A DNA stretch of 64,000 nt from Haplomitrium mnioides. Taxonomy: Eukaryota; Marchantiophyta; Haplomitriopsida; Calobryales. The stretch spans positions 100,734 to 164,733 of the forward strand of contig JBNGIS010034285.1 of the NCBI GenBank assembly GCA_049999725.1, given 5' to 3'. The notes under the pieces are model-generated. The model made no database searches, was not told where the DNA came from, and saw only the letters and a list, made by a program, of their open reading frames with translations. A program made the translations under genes and the position numbers. This document shows positions 1 through 10,407 of the stretch, one piece after another (positions within the stretch are counted from its first letter, which is position 1; each line of letters begins with the position of its first letter).

Positions 1-223
1 TAGTCCATGGGGTGGTGTCGGGTGAGCCATTACAGCAGTAGGTATGGACAACTCTACCCACAGGTCGATACCTCCCTCCACTCTTCTTCAACTGGCTCAC
101 AACCAGATGCTCTATTTTCTGCAGACTCTCACTCCTACTTTGATGCACCCTTGAGGTCCTCTCTACAAAAGATTATACTCAATTCTGGGTTGGTCTCAGG
201 TTCCAACGAACCTTGGCCATCTT
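1..223 (-). mobile_element. A1 element, start of internal region (leader/early gag), cut by window edge
   Basis: Read on the minus strand, this stretch follows the primer site and LTR end of A1. It resembles the post-LTR leader and first gag codons of A5 near 45540-45710: the shared pieces are 'gagaccaaccc', a conserved stretch around 'ggtagagttgtcc', and 'atggctcaccc'. The rest of the element lies left of the window. Several stops are present in every frame, so the gag start looks broken. The assignment rests on similarity to other copies in this window. Confidence 0.7.
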
Positions 224-241
224 TCTAGCACCAAAAAACTA
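224..241 (-). promoter_or_regulatory. tRNA primer-binding site of A1
   Basis: The minus strand reads TTTTTTGGTGCTAGA directly after the LTR end GGTGACA. The other A copies have TGGCGCTAGAAGG (A4, 22039) and TGGCACTAG (A5, 45525) at the same place. The spacing and TGG start are those of a minus-strand primer site. I cannot name the tRNA with certainty. Confidence 0.6.
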
Positions 242-1607
242 TGTCACCCCCTCTCTCCTAGCTTAACTCATATAGAGCTTATTCCAATAGAAGAGGCGCG
301 ACACAGTTCAATAAGGCCTTTTATGAGACAGCCCAGTCCCTATTTTATCCCTTGCATGTACTAGCAGCCACAAGCTTCTTGGTAGCGCGGGTACTTCACA
401 CCAAATCCACACTCCGCAGTCCTTTCTTTCTCTCCACACACACCCCCGAGCCAAACTAGGACTTGCTCAGATCTTGTCACTCATTCTTGCACTGAGACTG
501 CTTGCAATCATTCACATCTATGCCATTTCAGAGGAAAAAGTACATACAGAACTACACCTACAAACTCAATGCAAACTCTATGTTGAATCTACATAGGACC
601 ATCTACTCCAACATCTGTACTTTCTCTTGTACAAATCTATAGAGTCTCTAACTCCTACTCAGAATGATGCCCACGACTATAGACGTATCTACACTATTAG
701 CTCAACAGAAGTGTAGAATGCCATGGACCAATGACTTCCAATATCACTTGAGTCTCCTCCACGAAACTTTCACACTTCAGCCTGCCCACTCATACACGCA
801 TTCACCAACTAGTTTATACCCTCCATTGTATAGGGCTTGGATTCACTTCCGCAAGCTTGGAAGAGGTGAGCTTTACTTCCACCTCTGGAAGGAAGTCCTC
901 ACGACTGCTAGACATACTCCACCAAATCTCGACCGGGTCTTCTCCATAGTGGGCAGGCACTAACGCAGCCCCCTTGCCTTCGATCTCCTTCTGAAATGGC
1001 AACATCAACACATATCTGATACCACTGGGCAGAATCCCCTGCACAATCATGATTCATGAACCCATGCCGAATGCACCTGCCTCTCCCTCAAAAAACGATC
1101 CTCCTCTAACACTCGTTCACCCTTCAGAATGGTATCACCTGGATCGCTCGAGTCTCTAGAGCCTCTTGCTCCACAATTCTTGGCGCCCCTCCAGTCCACC
1201 TCCACTTCTCTAGCCCCCAAACACAAGTCTGCTTGCCTCACTCGACGCATTCCAGAATGCACTCCCCATCCCTTGCTATCCCCTTGCACAAAAGCTTCAA
1301 TAACACCTTCAATCTTATTCTCATCCTCTTAGATTCACAGTGTCCCTCAATATGCATCTATCCACACAATCGTACACATTCACGCTTTGTGCCTCTCTCT
1401 GCTTCTCTCAAGACTCATAACTCGATCTTCTTGTGTGCGCCCTCGCGATCACGTGAGCACTCTTTTTTTCCCTACGTCTTCTCGCGCCTCCTTGCAGTGG
1501 TAGGTGGTGAGATGACTTCCCGTGGCGACACTTGTCCTGACCAGCTCCGAAGTCAACGGCAGGTACTAGGGGTCTGGTCCGCAGTTTTTTGTGGACTAAT
1601 GAGTCCA

Positions 1608-1790
1608 AAGATTCCCGCGGAACCAAGTCTAAAGATTCATACGGAACTAAGTCAGAAGAATCCCACAAAATCAAGTATGAAGAATCCCGTGGAACCGAGT
1701 CCAAAGTATCCCACCGAACCGAATCTAAAGAATCCCACAGAACTGAGTCCAAAGAATCCCGCGGAACCGAGTCTGAAGATCTCCATAGAC
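1608..1790. repeat. 24-bp minisatellite in the A1 LTR
   Basis: About seven to eight imperfect copies of a unit like 'agtccaaagaatcccgcgga' plus four bases lie head to tail. The unit is the reverse complement of the 'ttccgtgggattcttcgga' units in plus-strand A LTRs (for example 28840-28950 and 20530-20640), which confirms the orientation of this LTR. The long open frames over this stretch follow from the period being a multiple of three and do not show coding. Confidence 0.85.
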
Positions 1791-1829
1791 CTAATCCGAA
1801 GAATCCCTCAAACCTCGAGTCTAAAGTTG

Positions 1830-2480
1830 ACTTTTCCTCTGATGCCACTGTTCGACGTCGTATTCAACCTGGAAGCTTGATCACCACATTGACCTTGATT
1901 CGTAGTTGACCGCAGACCCAAGTCTGAAGAATCCAACGGACTGGTGAGCTCGAAGGATCCCTCAGACCCTGAATTCCAAGATTGACTTTTCCTCTGTTGC
2001 CGTCGTCTGACGTCGTCTCCAACCGAAAGCTTGACCGCCACATTGACCTTGATCGGCAATTGACCACAGACCCAAGTTCGAAGAATCCAACGGACTAGTG
2101 AGTCCAAAAAGTCCCTCGGACCCTAGGTTTTGAGGTTGACTTTTCCTCCGTGGCCGTCGTCTTCAACCAGGAAGCTTGACCGCCGCTTTGACCTTGATCC
2201 GCAGTTGACCACGGACCCAAGTCCGAAGAATCCAATGGACTAGTGAGTCCGAAGGATCCCTCAGACCATGAGTTCCGAGGTTGACATTTTCTACATGGCT
2301 GTTGTCTTCAACCGAGAAGCTTGACCGCCGTTTTAACCTTGATCCGTAGTTGACCATGGGCCCAAGTCCGAAGAATCCATAGGACTGGTGAGTCCGAAGG
2401 ATCCCTCGGACCTTGAGTTCCAAGGATTACTTTTCCTCTCTGGCTGCTATCCGACGTTGTCTTCAACCGGGAAGCTTGAT
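1830..2480. repeat. About 148-bp tandem repeat in the A1 LTR, 4-5 units
   Basis: The marker 'gacttttcctc' or a close variant recurs near 1832, 1983, 2130, 2283 (altered) and 2427, a spacing of about 148 bp. Each unit also carries 'ttgaccttgatccgcagttg' and 'aagtccgaagaatcca'. The same words occur singly or in low copy in other A LTRs, so this is a local expansion of an LTR segment. Confidence 0.85.
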
Positions 2481-2516
2481 CACCGCTTTGACCTTGCATC
2501 CGATGTTTGACCGAAG

Positions 2517-2860
2517 AGCTTCGCAGATCCGAGTCCGAAGGACTTCGCGAATCCAAATCAGGAGGACTTTGCGAATCTGAAGGACTTCACGGATCCGAAT
2601 CCGATGGACTTCACAGATCCAAATCCGGAGGACTTTGCGGATCCGAATCAGATGGACTTTGTGAATCCGAATCTGGAGGACTTTGCGGATCTGAATCCAG
2701 AGGACTTCACGAATCCAAAGGACTTCAGAGATCCGAATCTGGAGGACTTCGTAGATCCAAATCCGAAGGACTTTGCGTATCCGAATCTGATGGACTTTGT
2801 GGATCTGAATCTGGAGGACTTCGCGGATCTGAATCCGAAGGATCATTTATGATGCAACAT
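2517..2860. repeat. Second 24-bp array in the A1 LTR, about 14 units
   Basis: Units such as 'gaggactttgcggatccgaa' plus four bases repeat with point differences and a few 6-bp length changes. The period of 24 keeps all frames open, producing repetitive Ser/Glu-rich or Asp/Pro-rich shadow peptides that I do not treat as genes. I did not find this unit in the other A LTRs here. Confidence 0.85.
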
Positions 2861-3197
2861 TTCCACATACATGGGGTCCCTTCCATTTGCTATTAGCCTT
2901 GGATTTCCGTTCCACTCCCCTAGTCCTCCTCGTTTGGTCTCTGATCTTCCTCTGCTTCTAATGTCACTCTTCTTCCCACTTCTCTGCTTATTACCTCTAG
3001 CGAGTGTTCCGTTCTTCCTTACCTTGGTTTTGATTCCTGCCTTTCACTGATGCTTGCATGACCTCTTCCACTTGCCCTCGATCTGGAGTACCCCGATGCA
3101 TCTGGTGTATCCCCGTGTCTTAGAAGTCGAGAATTGCCCCGTCGATGCTTCCAATTCCTTCAATTTTTTTAGTAGTGCCCTAATTCGCCAACTAACA

Positions 3198-3282
3198 ACC
3201 TTAAAAGTGACTCACTACCACTTCCTTCACTCCTCTCTATTTTCTTATGAATAGCAAAACCTTATGCTTTTGTACTATTACA
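3198..3282 (-). repeat. C1 3' LTR, 5' edge only (truncated by A1)
   Basis: Minus strand: the sequence starts TGTAATAGTACAAAAGC (3282 leftwards) and matches the complete C LTRs at 31830-32214 and 55212-55627 until A1 interrupts it at 3197. It follows the chromodomain end of the C1 pol gene, as a 3' LTR should. Confidence 0.85.
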
Positions 3283-3997
3283 TAATCCTCACCATCTAGT
3301 CGATGATGTCCTTGTCATTGCCGCAACTTTAAAAAAATTTAATAGCTTCTTGAGCATTCTCAAGATTTGAAGAAGGTTCCTATGTAGCATCATGAAGTGG
3401 ACACCCTTTCCACAAAACCTTGTATTGAACTTGTGGATTCCGCCTACGCTTGATAACTCTTTTTGCCAAAATACGGTCTACTTCAAATTCTTCATAATCA
3501 TAAAAAACAATGGCTGGAGGAGGAAGTTGAATAGGATTTGGAAAATAGGATGGGCTAGGAACAAAAGGCTTAAGTTCAGACACATGGAACACACGATGAA
3601 TCTTCATATGAAGAGGAAGATCAAGTTTATAAGCAACAAGAGAAATAACCTAAGAAATAGAGAAAGGACCAATCCAAGAAGGAGATAACTTACGAACTTG
3701 AGTATCTAAAGACAATGGAAGATCATGAGTGGATAACATAACTTGGTCACCCAAAACAAAAGAGCAATCATGATGATAGCTATCGGCATATTGTTTTTGC
3801 CGATTTTGAGCAACAGTAAGATGGTTGTGAGCATCTTGCAAGGAAGAAGATAAACGAGACAAAAAAGTAGAAATACTTGGAACATTAGAATAATTAGGAG
3901 AAAGCAAACCATCGAGAACAAGAGGATGCTAACCCGAATTAAGAAAGAAAGGAGAAAACCCAATACTTGCTTGTTTGGAGTTGTTGTAGGCAAACTT
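3283..3997 (-). pseudogene. C1 pol, integrase C-terminus and chromodomain (chromovirus)
   Basis: Minus-strand frames give, in order, an integrase tail (AYNNSKQAS.GFSPFFLNSG near 3990-3925), a linker with basic DNA-binding residues ending in a GPF motif (3907-3650), then HRVFHVSELKPF and a chromodomain with EVDRILAKRV, VQYKVLWKG and EPSSNLENA (about 3490-3300). Chromodomains at this place define the chromovirus clade of Ty3/gypsy and are known to guide integration to modified histones. At least three in-frame stops are present (for example before EPSSN, where W is expected). The gene is cut at 3997 by the A2 LTR, so the integrase core is missing here. Confidence 0.88.
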
Positions 3998-4049
3998 TGT
4001 GAGCTAATGACATAGAGCACTAAGGAATAATTCATGGAATCGGAGGTGG
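3998..4049 (+). repeat. First 52 bp of the A2 5' LTR
   Basis: TGTGAGCTAATGACATAGAG followed by CACTAAGG aligns base for base with the start of the A4 3' LTR (TGTCAGTTAG... at 27805). It ends in GGAGGTGG, where the LTR is interrupted by A3; the LTR resumes at 7350. The last five bases, GGTGG (4045-4049), are the left TSD of A3. Confidence 0.82.
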
Positions 4050-4932
4050 TGTCACTCCCCTGTTTCTGGCCTTAACCTTCACAGTCGCCTCTTTGGACGC
4101 AGAGGATGACAAATTGCGGGCATTCAGGTTCTTTTCTGAGATGGCCCCTTACCTTTTATCGCTTTAAGGCTTTAAGGATTCTTGCTTTCCTTACTAGCCT
4201 TTGATGCACCACTTACTCTGTTCAGACTACACTCAACTCATTCATTCACCACTCAGGTGAGTGTTCTCCACACTCAATCTTCCTTGTGTAATTCTGTCCA
4301 TGTATTCCAAGGACCAAAACTCGAGGTCCTGTCACCTTATGTGTAATTGGAACAATTACATAAGTCTGGACTCCCCCTTTCAGAGTTGTCACAAATCGAG
4401 TACAATAGATCTCAACTATCCTAAGATGAATGAATCACCAGACTAAACCTCAGGATTATAACCAGAGAGCATTTTCCCCCATGATCATTTTGTTGTCACA
4501 AGGACTGCATTCCTCCTTCTGAGATGTCTCAGGGTCTGCTCAACTGTCATGTTATATTTTATACTACTCTACTGCATTAAATCAAATGCACAATGAGAAT
4601 CTAACTACACTTATATACATCAACTTTTACACTATGTACTGTGAATAGGAACAGAGTCCTTGAAGACCTTTGGACAGATCCACCAAATGACTTCCCTTCT
4701 GGAACCTCCGCTGCCTTACAGCCTGCAGCCCAACACTCACCACTCACACACCCTTATCCAGATAGTTTTGACACTTCCCTCGCGAGAAGTCTTGACTTTA
4801 CTTCCTCTCAGGCTAGGAAGAGGATATATTTTAGTTCCACCTCTGGAAAAGCACAGTCCTCCCGACTGTAGGTAACCCACTCCACACCAAGCCTGGAAGA
4901 GTATTACTCTTGCAGTACGCTGGTACTAATGG

Positions 4933-5130
4933 AGCCTCCTTCTAAGAGTCTTACTTCCGCAATGTAGCCTCCCTCAAAGAGTCTTACTTCCGCAACGTAG
5001 CCTCCCTCAAAGAGTATTACTTCCGCAACGTAGCCTCCCTCGAAGAGTATTACTTCCGCAACGTAGCCTCCCTCAAAGAGTATTACTTCCGCAACGTAGC
5101 CTCCCTCAAAGAGTATTACTTCCGTAGTAC
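4933..5130. repeat. 33-bp tandem array, six units, in A3
   Basis: The unit 'agcctccctcaaagagtatt' plus 'acttccgcaacgt' repeats six times with few differences (starts at 4933, 4966 and so on). The low divergence between units indicates recent slippage or unequal exchange. It lies beside the stretch resembling 'gcgttagtgcctgcgcacta' of other A LTRs. Confidence 0.92.
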
Positions 5131-5300
5131 GATGGTACTAACGCAGCCTCCCTCTTCTCAGCTCCACTTGAGATTACAGACAGAGTGTACTCCGAACACT
5201 CTAGGGTGATACTCCCGCACAAGGAATGGCAGAGAACTCCAAGCTCCTCACTCAGCAACCTCTTCCGAAGTCATAATTGGTCGAATCCCTTCTAGACCTC

Positions 5301-5725
5301 CGTATCAGTAACCCTCCACCCAGGTCCGCCTACAAGGATGAGGTCACATGGGTCTCCCCCCAGTCCTCCTCTAAATCCCTCAGATCCCCTGAGTGAGAAC
5401 CTCTGCTTCACGTGATCTTCTCAATGAATTCTAACTCCAGCCGCCCCTCGTTGCGATTTCCTTGTCCTCAGATCGTGATACTCCTACACAGAGAAAGCAT
5501 AAACGACCCCAAGTCCTCCCATGGTGGCCCTCTCCCAAAGTCTTAGCCGGCAAGAAATCAATCGAGACCCCGTATCAGTAACCTTCCACCCGAGTTCGCC
5601 TGCAAGAATGAGGTCACTTGGGTCTCCCCCCAGTCCTCCTCTAAATCCCTCGGATCCCCTGAGTGAGTACCTCTGCTTCATGTGATCTTTTCAGTGAATT
5701 CTCAATCCAGCCCTCCCTCGTTGCA
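5301..5725. repeat. 270-bp-spaced duplication in A3
   Basis: Two copies start with 'cgtatcagtaacc' at 5301 and 5571 and share about 155 bp, including 'gtctccccccagtcctcctc' and 'ggatcccctgagtga'. They lengthen this LTR relative to other A copies, and differ at about one base in ten by eye. Confidence 0.88.
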
Positions 5726-7349
5726 ATTCCCCTTTGCATGCAGTAGCCTCGCGCTCTGAGATTGCTTGTGCATCAACCCTTCTCAGAATTGACATCCTTC
5801 GATGTATACCCCCCTCAAGCAATCGCCGCGTCTCTCCGCGAACCTCGGCGCTCTTCGTTTGAATTCGTTAATCCAGTTAGGCTCATCACGGGAAATGTCG
5901 ACGCGTGGCTTCAATGGTGGTTAATCTCGTTACCCCGAAAGATAGACGCGTGCCGCATGTCATGCCAGTTGGTCGAGAAACGACAAATGCAACAATAACA
6001 GGAGTCCAAGGAATCTTGCTGGTAGAGATTCCGCAGATTCCCGCAGAGCCAGGTCCGAAGAGTCCTTCGGAAAAGAGTTCCGAAGTACCCCACGGAACCT
6101 GGTCCACGGAATCTCAGCAGATTCCCGTGCAGATTCCCATTTCTTCTCCACGTGCCACATCATCTAATGCTCCGCCGTCCGACGCCGCCCCGCAAGAGGG
6201 TAGGCTGACCGTCGCTTTGACTTCTTTCCGCAGTTGACCATCGGAATCCTTTCCTCTCTTCTCTGAGTGCCACGTTGTCCGAAGGGCGCCGCCCGACGCT
6301 GCCTCGCAAAGTGGTAGGCGGACCGTCGCGCTGACCCTTCTTTCGATGTTGACCCGTGAACCACATTCTCCTTCGTCCACGTTTCCGAATCGCTCTGCGG
6401 ACTCCCAGCTCTCACCACGTCATCTGAAGAGCCGCTACGGACTCCCTTCGCTCTTTGCCGGTCCCGTCGACAATTTATCACCCTTTCGGCCCTTCTGTGC
6501 TCTTCCCCCTGACAGATCCCTGCTAAGTCGCCCTTTCGGCTTCCTTGGTTCTTCCTTGGTCGGAACGTTGATGAATCATCTTTTTGACATCGTCCGTCTT
6601 CCTTCGGACAGACCCACGCTATGTCACCCTTTCGGTGCTTCCTTGGAGATCCTTGTTTGGACTCTTTGCTGATCCCTCTTAAGTGGGTTACCCACATCGT
6701 AAGATGGATCGGAACCACCTTAAGTGGGATCTCCACTTAGGAAGGTGGCTTCCCGTAGACCCACAGACTCCCTGGAGTTGCCACGTTTCCGTGGATTCGC
6801 GGATTCGAAGAAACGAGTTGGATCGGCTCTTGCAAGCGCGCTTCTGCTTGCGGGATTGAGGCGTCCCTCTTCCCTAGCCTTGCACACCTTTGTGACGATC
6901 TTAGTTCCTCATTTCTTCCCCAATCCTTGATTCCCGATTATTGGCCGCTACAGAACGTGTCCGCGATCTGCCTCCCTTGATTGCATTTGGATGTCAGCTT
7001 GTGGACTCAATCTTCCTTCTCAGATCACTTTGCCTGGATTGGTCGTTCCCTTCTCCCCTACTCGACCACGATCCCCGCATTCTCCCTGAAGCTCACGGCT
7101 TCCCATTGTCCTGCTTTAGATTTCGAAATGGGACCCCTCCAGTGCCTGGCGATCACTTCCCTCTTCTCATCCTCTCGCCATGATCATGTTTCCCTCCTAG
7201 GAATCATGCGTCCTGCTCTTAACTATATGTTTGAGAGTAAACCCGTCATTCTTGAGAGACCTTCACACTTGCTAAGGGTCATTGGTTCAGAATTGCTTTC
7301 GATTTACTGAATTCTGTCTCAGTGCTTCAAATCACTGGCTGATAGGTGG

Positions 7350-10300
7350 CATTGGAACAATTTCTCTCTCATAAGTATTAAAGCACCTCGAAAGCAATGG
7401 ACCAACTCCAATTAGTGAGTATGAGCAAATCACCTAGATCTAAGTGGAACAAGATCGTTTCAGAAGAAGAAAAGGGAGTTCTGTTAGCTAGCGAGTAGGG
7501 GGGGACGCCACTAAAATTTGATGGAAGCGCAAGAGACCCTGTAAGTAGCGTTGAGACGCAGGAATTGAGGCCCGAGCAGGGAGGAACAGAGTGCTCACTA
7601 GAGGTAATCTGTCGAGAGGAGGAGGGAAGGGTGACCTCGAAAGGGAGGAAGGAGCAGGGACTAGGAGAGGAGGATCCAAGACACAGAGCGGAGATTGAAG
7701 AGTGGTAGCGCGAGGAGGGGACCGCAGACAAGGAAAGGCCGCAACACAAGCTTTCAGATGCTGCACATTAGAAGCAGAAATCGGGAAGGCAAAGGAGGGG
7801 GCCATGGCCTTCGTAAGCAACGACTACGCCAAGGATCGGGGGATGCTCCGATCGCTCAAGCGTTAACGTGTTCTACTGGGGTCTGCAACCCTTTTCTTCA
7901 AGGTGTGCGGGCCTTTGCGGAAATGTGGCATCCTCAAGGGTCTCTGGGAGATTCAGCGGAGACGTGGTAGGTGCGGGGGTGTCTGCAAGCTCTTGTGGAA
8001 ATGTGGCGTCATTAGAGGGCTCTGAGAGATTCAGCGGAGATGTGGTAAGTGCAAGGGTGTCCTCGAGCCTTGGCGGAAACGTGGCAGCCTCATAGGTCTC
8101 TAGGAGATTCAGCAAAGACATGGCATGCACGATGGTGTCTGCGAGTCTTTGAGGAAACGTGGCAGGCATGGGGGTGTCCGCGGTCAACTTCAGAATTGCA
8201 GGTCAAAGGTGGCGGTTCAACTTCCCCTTTGAAAATGGCGTCAAAACACGCTACCTCAAACACATGGCACTCGAGAGGAGCCTGTAGGATTCTTCGGACC
8301 TTGGTCAACTGTGGAATTGCGGGTCAAAGGTGGAGGTCCAACCCCGTTGAAAACGACGTCGGACGGCGCTCTACGGAACCAAGTCAACTGTGGACCCAGA
8401 GGTTCCATGAGTTCCTTCGAACTCCCTATCCGAGGAATATTCTAGAATCTCTCGTAGTCAATGTCAGAACCAAAGATCAGCGCGGCATTCCAACTTCCCC
8501 GTTGAAAACGGTGTCGGACAGTGTTACCTCAACACGTGGCACTTCGGAGGAGCCCGTTGGATTCCTCGGACTCCGGTCAACTTCGGAATTGCGGGTCAAG
8601 GGTGGTGGTCCAACTTCCCTATTGAAAACGATGTCGGACAGCGCTACCTCAGACACATGGCACTCCAGAAGAGCCCATAGGATTCCTCGGACTCTGGTCA
8701 GCTGATTCCTTGGACCCTGGTCCAACTTCATTGTGGAAAACAACGTCGGACGACAACCACTAAAGAAAGTCAACCTCAGAGCTCAAGGTCCGAGGGATTC
8801 CTTGGACTCACTTGTCCGTTGGATTCTTCGGACTTGGGTCTGTGGTTAACTACAGATTGGGGTCAATGCGGCGGTCAAGCTTCCAAGTTGAAGACGGCAT
8901 CGGACGGCGGCCATGGGGGAAAATTCAATAGCGGAGTCTGCCCCATGGGATTCTTTGGAACTATGTTCCGTGGGATTCTTCGGAACTCTGTTCCACATGA
9001 TTTTTCGGACTCAAATTCACGGAATTTCTCAGACTTGACCCTGTACACCTCAAAATCGACCATTGTACTTGGATCTATCTACGAATAGACGTGACAGATG
9101 TTCCCACGTCCGGAGCCTAGGCCTAATGGGAATAACAACTTTTTCAAATGGGAAGGATTCGCATGGGCGCAAGCGCGAAGGGTATACATTAACGAGCTGC
9201 AACATTGAACGGGTTGATGTTGGTATGAAAGCAAGCTCGAGACGTGCAAGCAATCTCGGGATAGGAAGACGCAACGAGATAAGGCAGAAGGGATTACAGT
9301 GAAAATTTACATGAAGCGAGTGTACTCGTGCAGGGGGCTAGTAAGGGTGGAGGTGGACTGGAGGGGCATCGAGAATCTTTGAGCGGGGAGCTCTAGAGGC
9401 TCAGGCGATCCAAGTGGACTCATCTCTGCGGGTGGACCAGTAGCGGAGGTGAATCGATACAGGAAATTGAAGGGGATCCAATCTGTTGAGAATTCGGAAG
9501 AGGCTGCCAAGTGGGACCTTGGAGTCATCTTTGCATCATCTATGCAACAACAAAAAACCCAAAAGTGCTCCAAGTGCATTCTGGTTTATTCTTTCAAGTG
9601 GAGCTAAGAGGAGGGTAGTTGCGTTAGTGCCTGCGCAATGTAGAGAAGACCTGTTCAAGGTTCGAAAGTGGAGTGAGTTGCCAACAGTCAAGAGGACTGT
9701 CTTCAAGAGGTGGAAGTTATAGAAATCCTCTTCCGAGCTTGAGGAAGTAAATCTACAGCTTCTCACGAGGGAAGTTAAAAAACTATTTGGAAGAAGAATG
9801 TGTGTATGGGAGAGGAAAGGAAGACTGAGGTGGTAAGTTGAAGAAGGGAGGAGTCTACTGGAGGGAGATCAATCCTGGTGATCCTCTAAGGCCTATGATT
9901 ATGGTAAAGTGCAATGAATGTGTATGTCTGTAATTTTGTATGAGTGTGTTGGTTAGAATTGAGTTATGTTGCATTGTATAAAAATAGCTAGAACTCGGAT
10001 TCTCAAGGTATACTAGTTGTTCAGACCCTGGGACAGCCTTGTGAAGGGGGAATCAAGTCCTTTGACATTGTTCAGTAGCTTAGGGGTTATTGCATTGTGC
10101 TCTTGAATTGTATACAAGGTGGCTGGGCCCAGATTTGGGACCCCTGAATTACATTGAAGATTACCACAAAAGTATATGGGTGTATTTGCATGGGTATTTC
10201 GGCATTGAGTGTGAATGAGCAGTTGGGGTGTTGAATTGATTGTTGGAGAGAGGAAAGGCTTGTAAGGTGAAGAAGAGTTCCTCAAAGCATCAAAGTGATA

Positions 10301-10407
10301 ATTGGATAGGGGCCATCGTACAAAAGAATGTATTTCCCCTGTTTTTGTCCTCCTCTGCCTTCCAAGTGGCACCTAAGAAGGCTAAGCTCTGAAAGAGGGG
10401 AGTGACA
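7350..10407 (+). repeat. Remainder of the A2 5' LTR, about 3.06 kb
   Basis: From CATTGGAACAA after the A3 insertion, this follows the A4 LTR (27870-30305) block by block: 'aagcacctcgaaagca', the exon-like GC-rich part, the minisatellites, the 'gaggtggaagt' block near 9708, 'ccttgtgaagggggaatcaag' near 10034, and the end GGGGAGTGACA at 10407. It is about 0.6 kb longer than the A4 3' LTR because of extra tandem units between 7910 and 8800. Confidence 0.85.
7910..8800. repeat. Two tandem arrays in the A2 LTR (about 75-bp and about 120-bp units)
   Basis: Between 7910 and 8170 a unit with 'ggaaatgtggc' and 'gagattcagcggagac' recurs about four times at roughly 72-85 bp spacing. From about 8260 a unit with 'ggcacttcggaggagcccgt', 'ggaattgcgggtcaa' and 'cgacgtcgga' recurs near 8270, 8540 and 8660. 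The second unit is the same as the about 122-bp unit in A4, A4's 3' LTR and A6. Confidence 0.8.

Larger units (their letters stand above)
242..3197 (-). repeat. Family A LTR (5' LTR of A1), about 2.96 kb
   Basis: On the minus strand this LTR runs from TGTTAGTTGG (3197) to GGGGTGACA (242), with TG...CA ends like the other A LTRs. It has the conserved block matching 'gaggtggaagt..aaatcctcttcc' found in all copies (here near 830-900) and three internal minisatellites. At its right edge the sequence passes straight into the LTR of C1 at 3198, so A1 inserted into C1. The matching TSD lies outside the window. No coding sequence is expected in an LTR; the many short frames here are repeat artefacts. 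Confidence 0.8.
4050..7344 (-). mobile_element. A3: minus-strand solo LTR of family A, nested in the A2 LTR
   Basis: The minus strand runs TATCAGCCAG (7344) to GGGGAGTGACA (4050), matching family A LTR start (TGTCAG..) and end. It is flanked by GGTGG at 4045-4049 and 7345-7349, and removing it restores a continuous A2 LTR (GGAGGTGG + CATTGGAAC, as in A4 at 27865). No primer site, gag or pol is present, so this is a solo LTR, the usual product of recombination between the two LTRs of one element. At 3295 bp it is the longest A LTR here because of internal duplications. Confidence 0.85.

Noticed and set aside
1233-1909. Possible Ser/Pro-rich proteins (215 and 106 codons) and the overlapping minus-strand frame of 146 codons
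   Set aside because: They lie within the A1 LTR over its first 24-bp array; no equivalent is conserved in other A LTRs.
2463-2896. Repetitive frames of 82-129 codons on both strands (Ser/Glu-Gly type; Ile/Arg-rich type)
   Set aside because: They arise from the 24-bp array in the A1 LTR. The low-complexity peptides start and stop with the array.
4933-5130. CRISPR-like array
   Set aside because: The 33-bp units are contiguous with no spacers between them; it is an ordinary minisatellite in an LTR.
6164-6736. 190-codon minus-strand frame, Arg/Gly-rich
   Set aside because: It lies in the A3 solo LTR across tandem units of GC-rich sequence, with no motif and no counterpart in A7 over its full length.
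8049-8705. 218-codon frame in the A2 LTR
   Set aside because: It is made of three rounds of the 122-bp LTR unit and is not kept open in A4 or A6.
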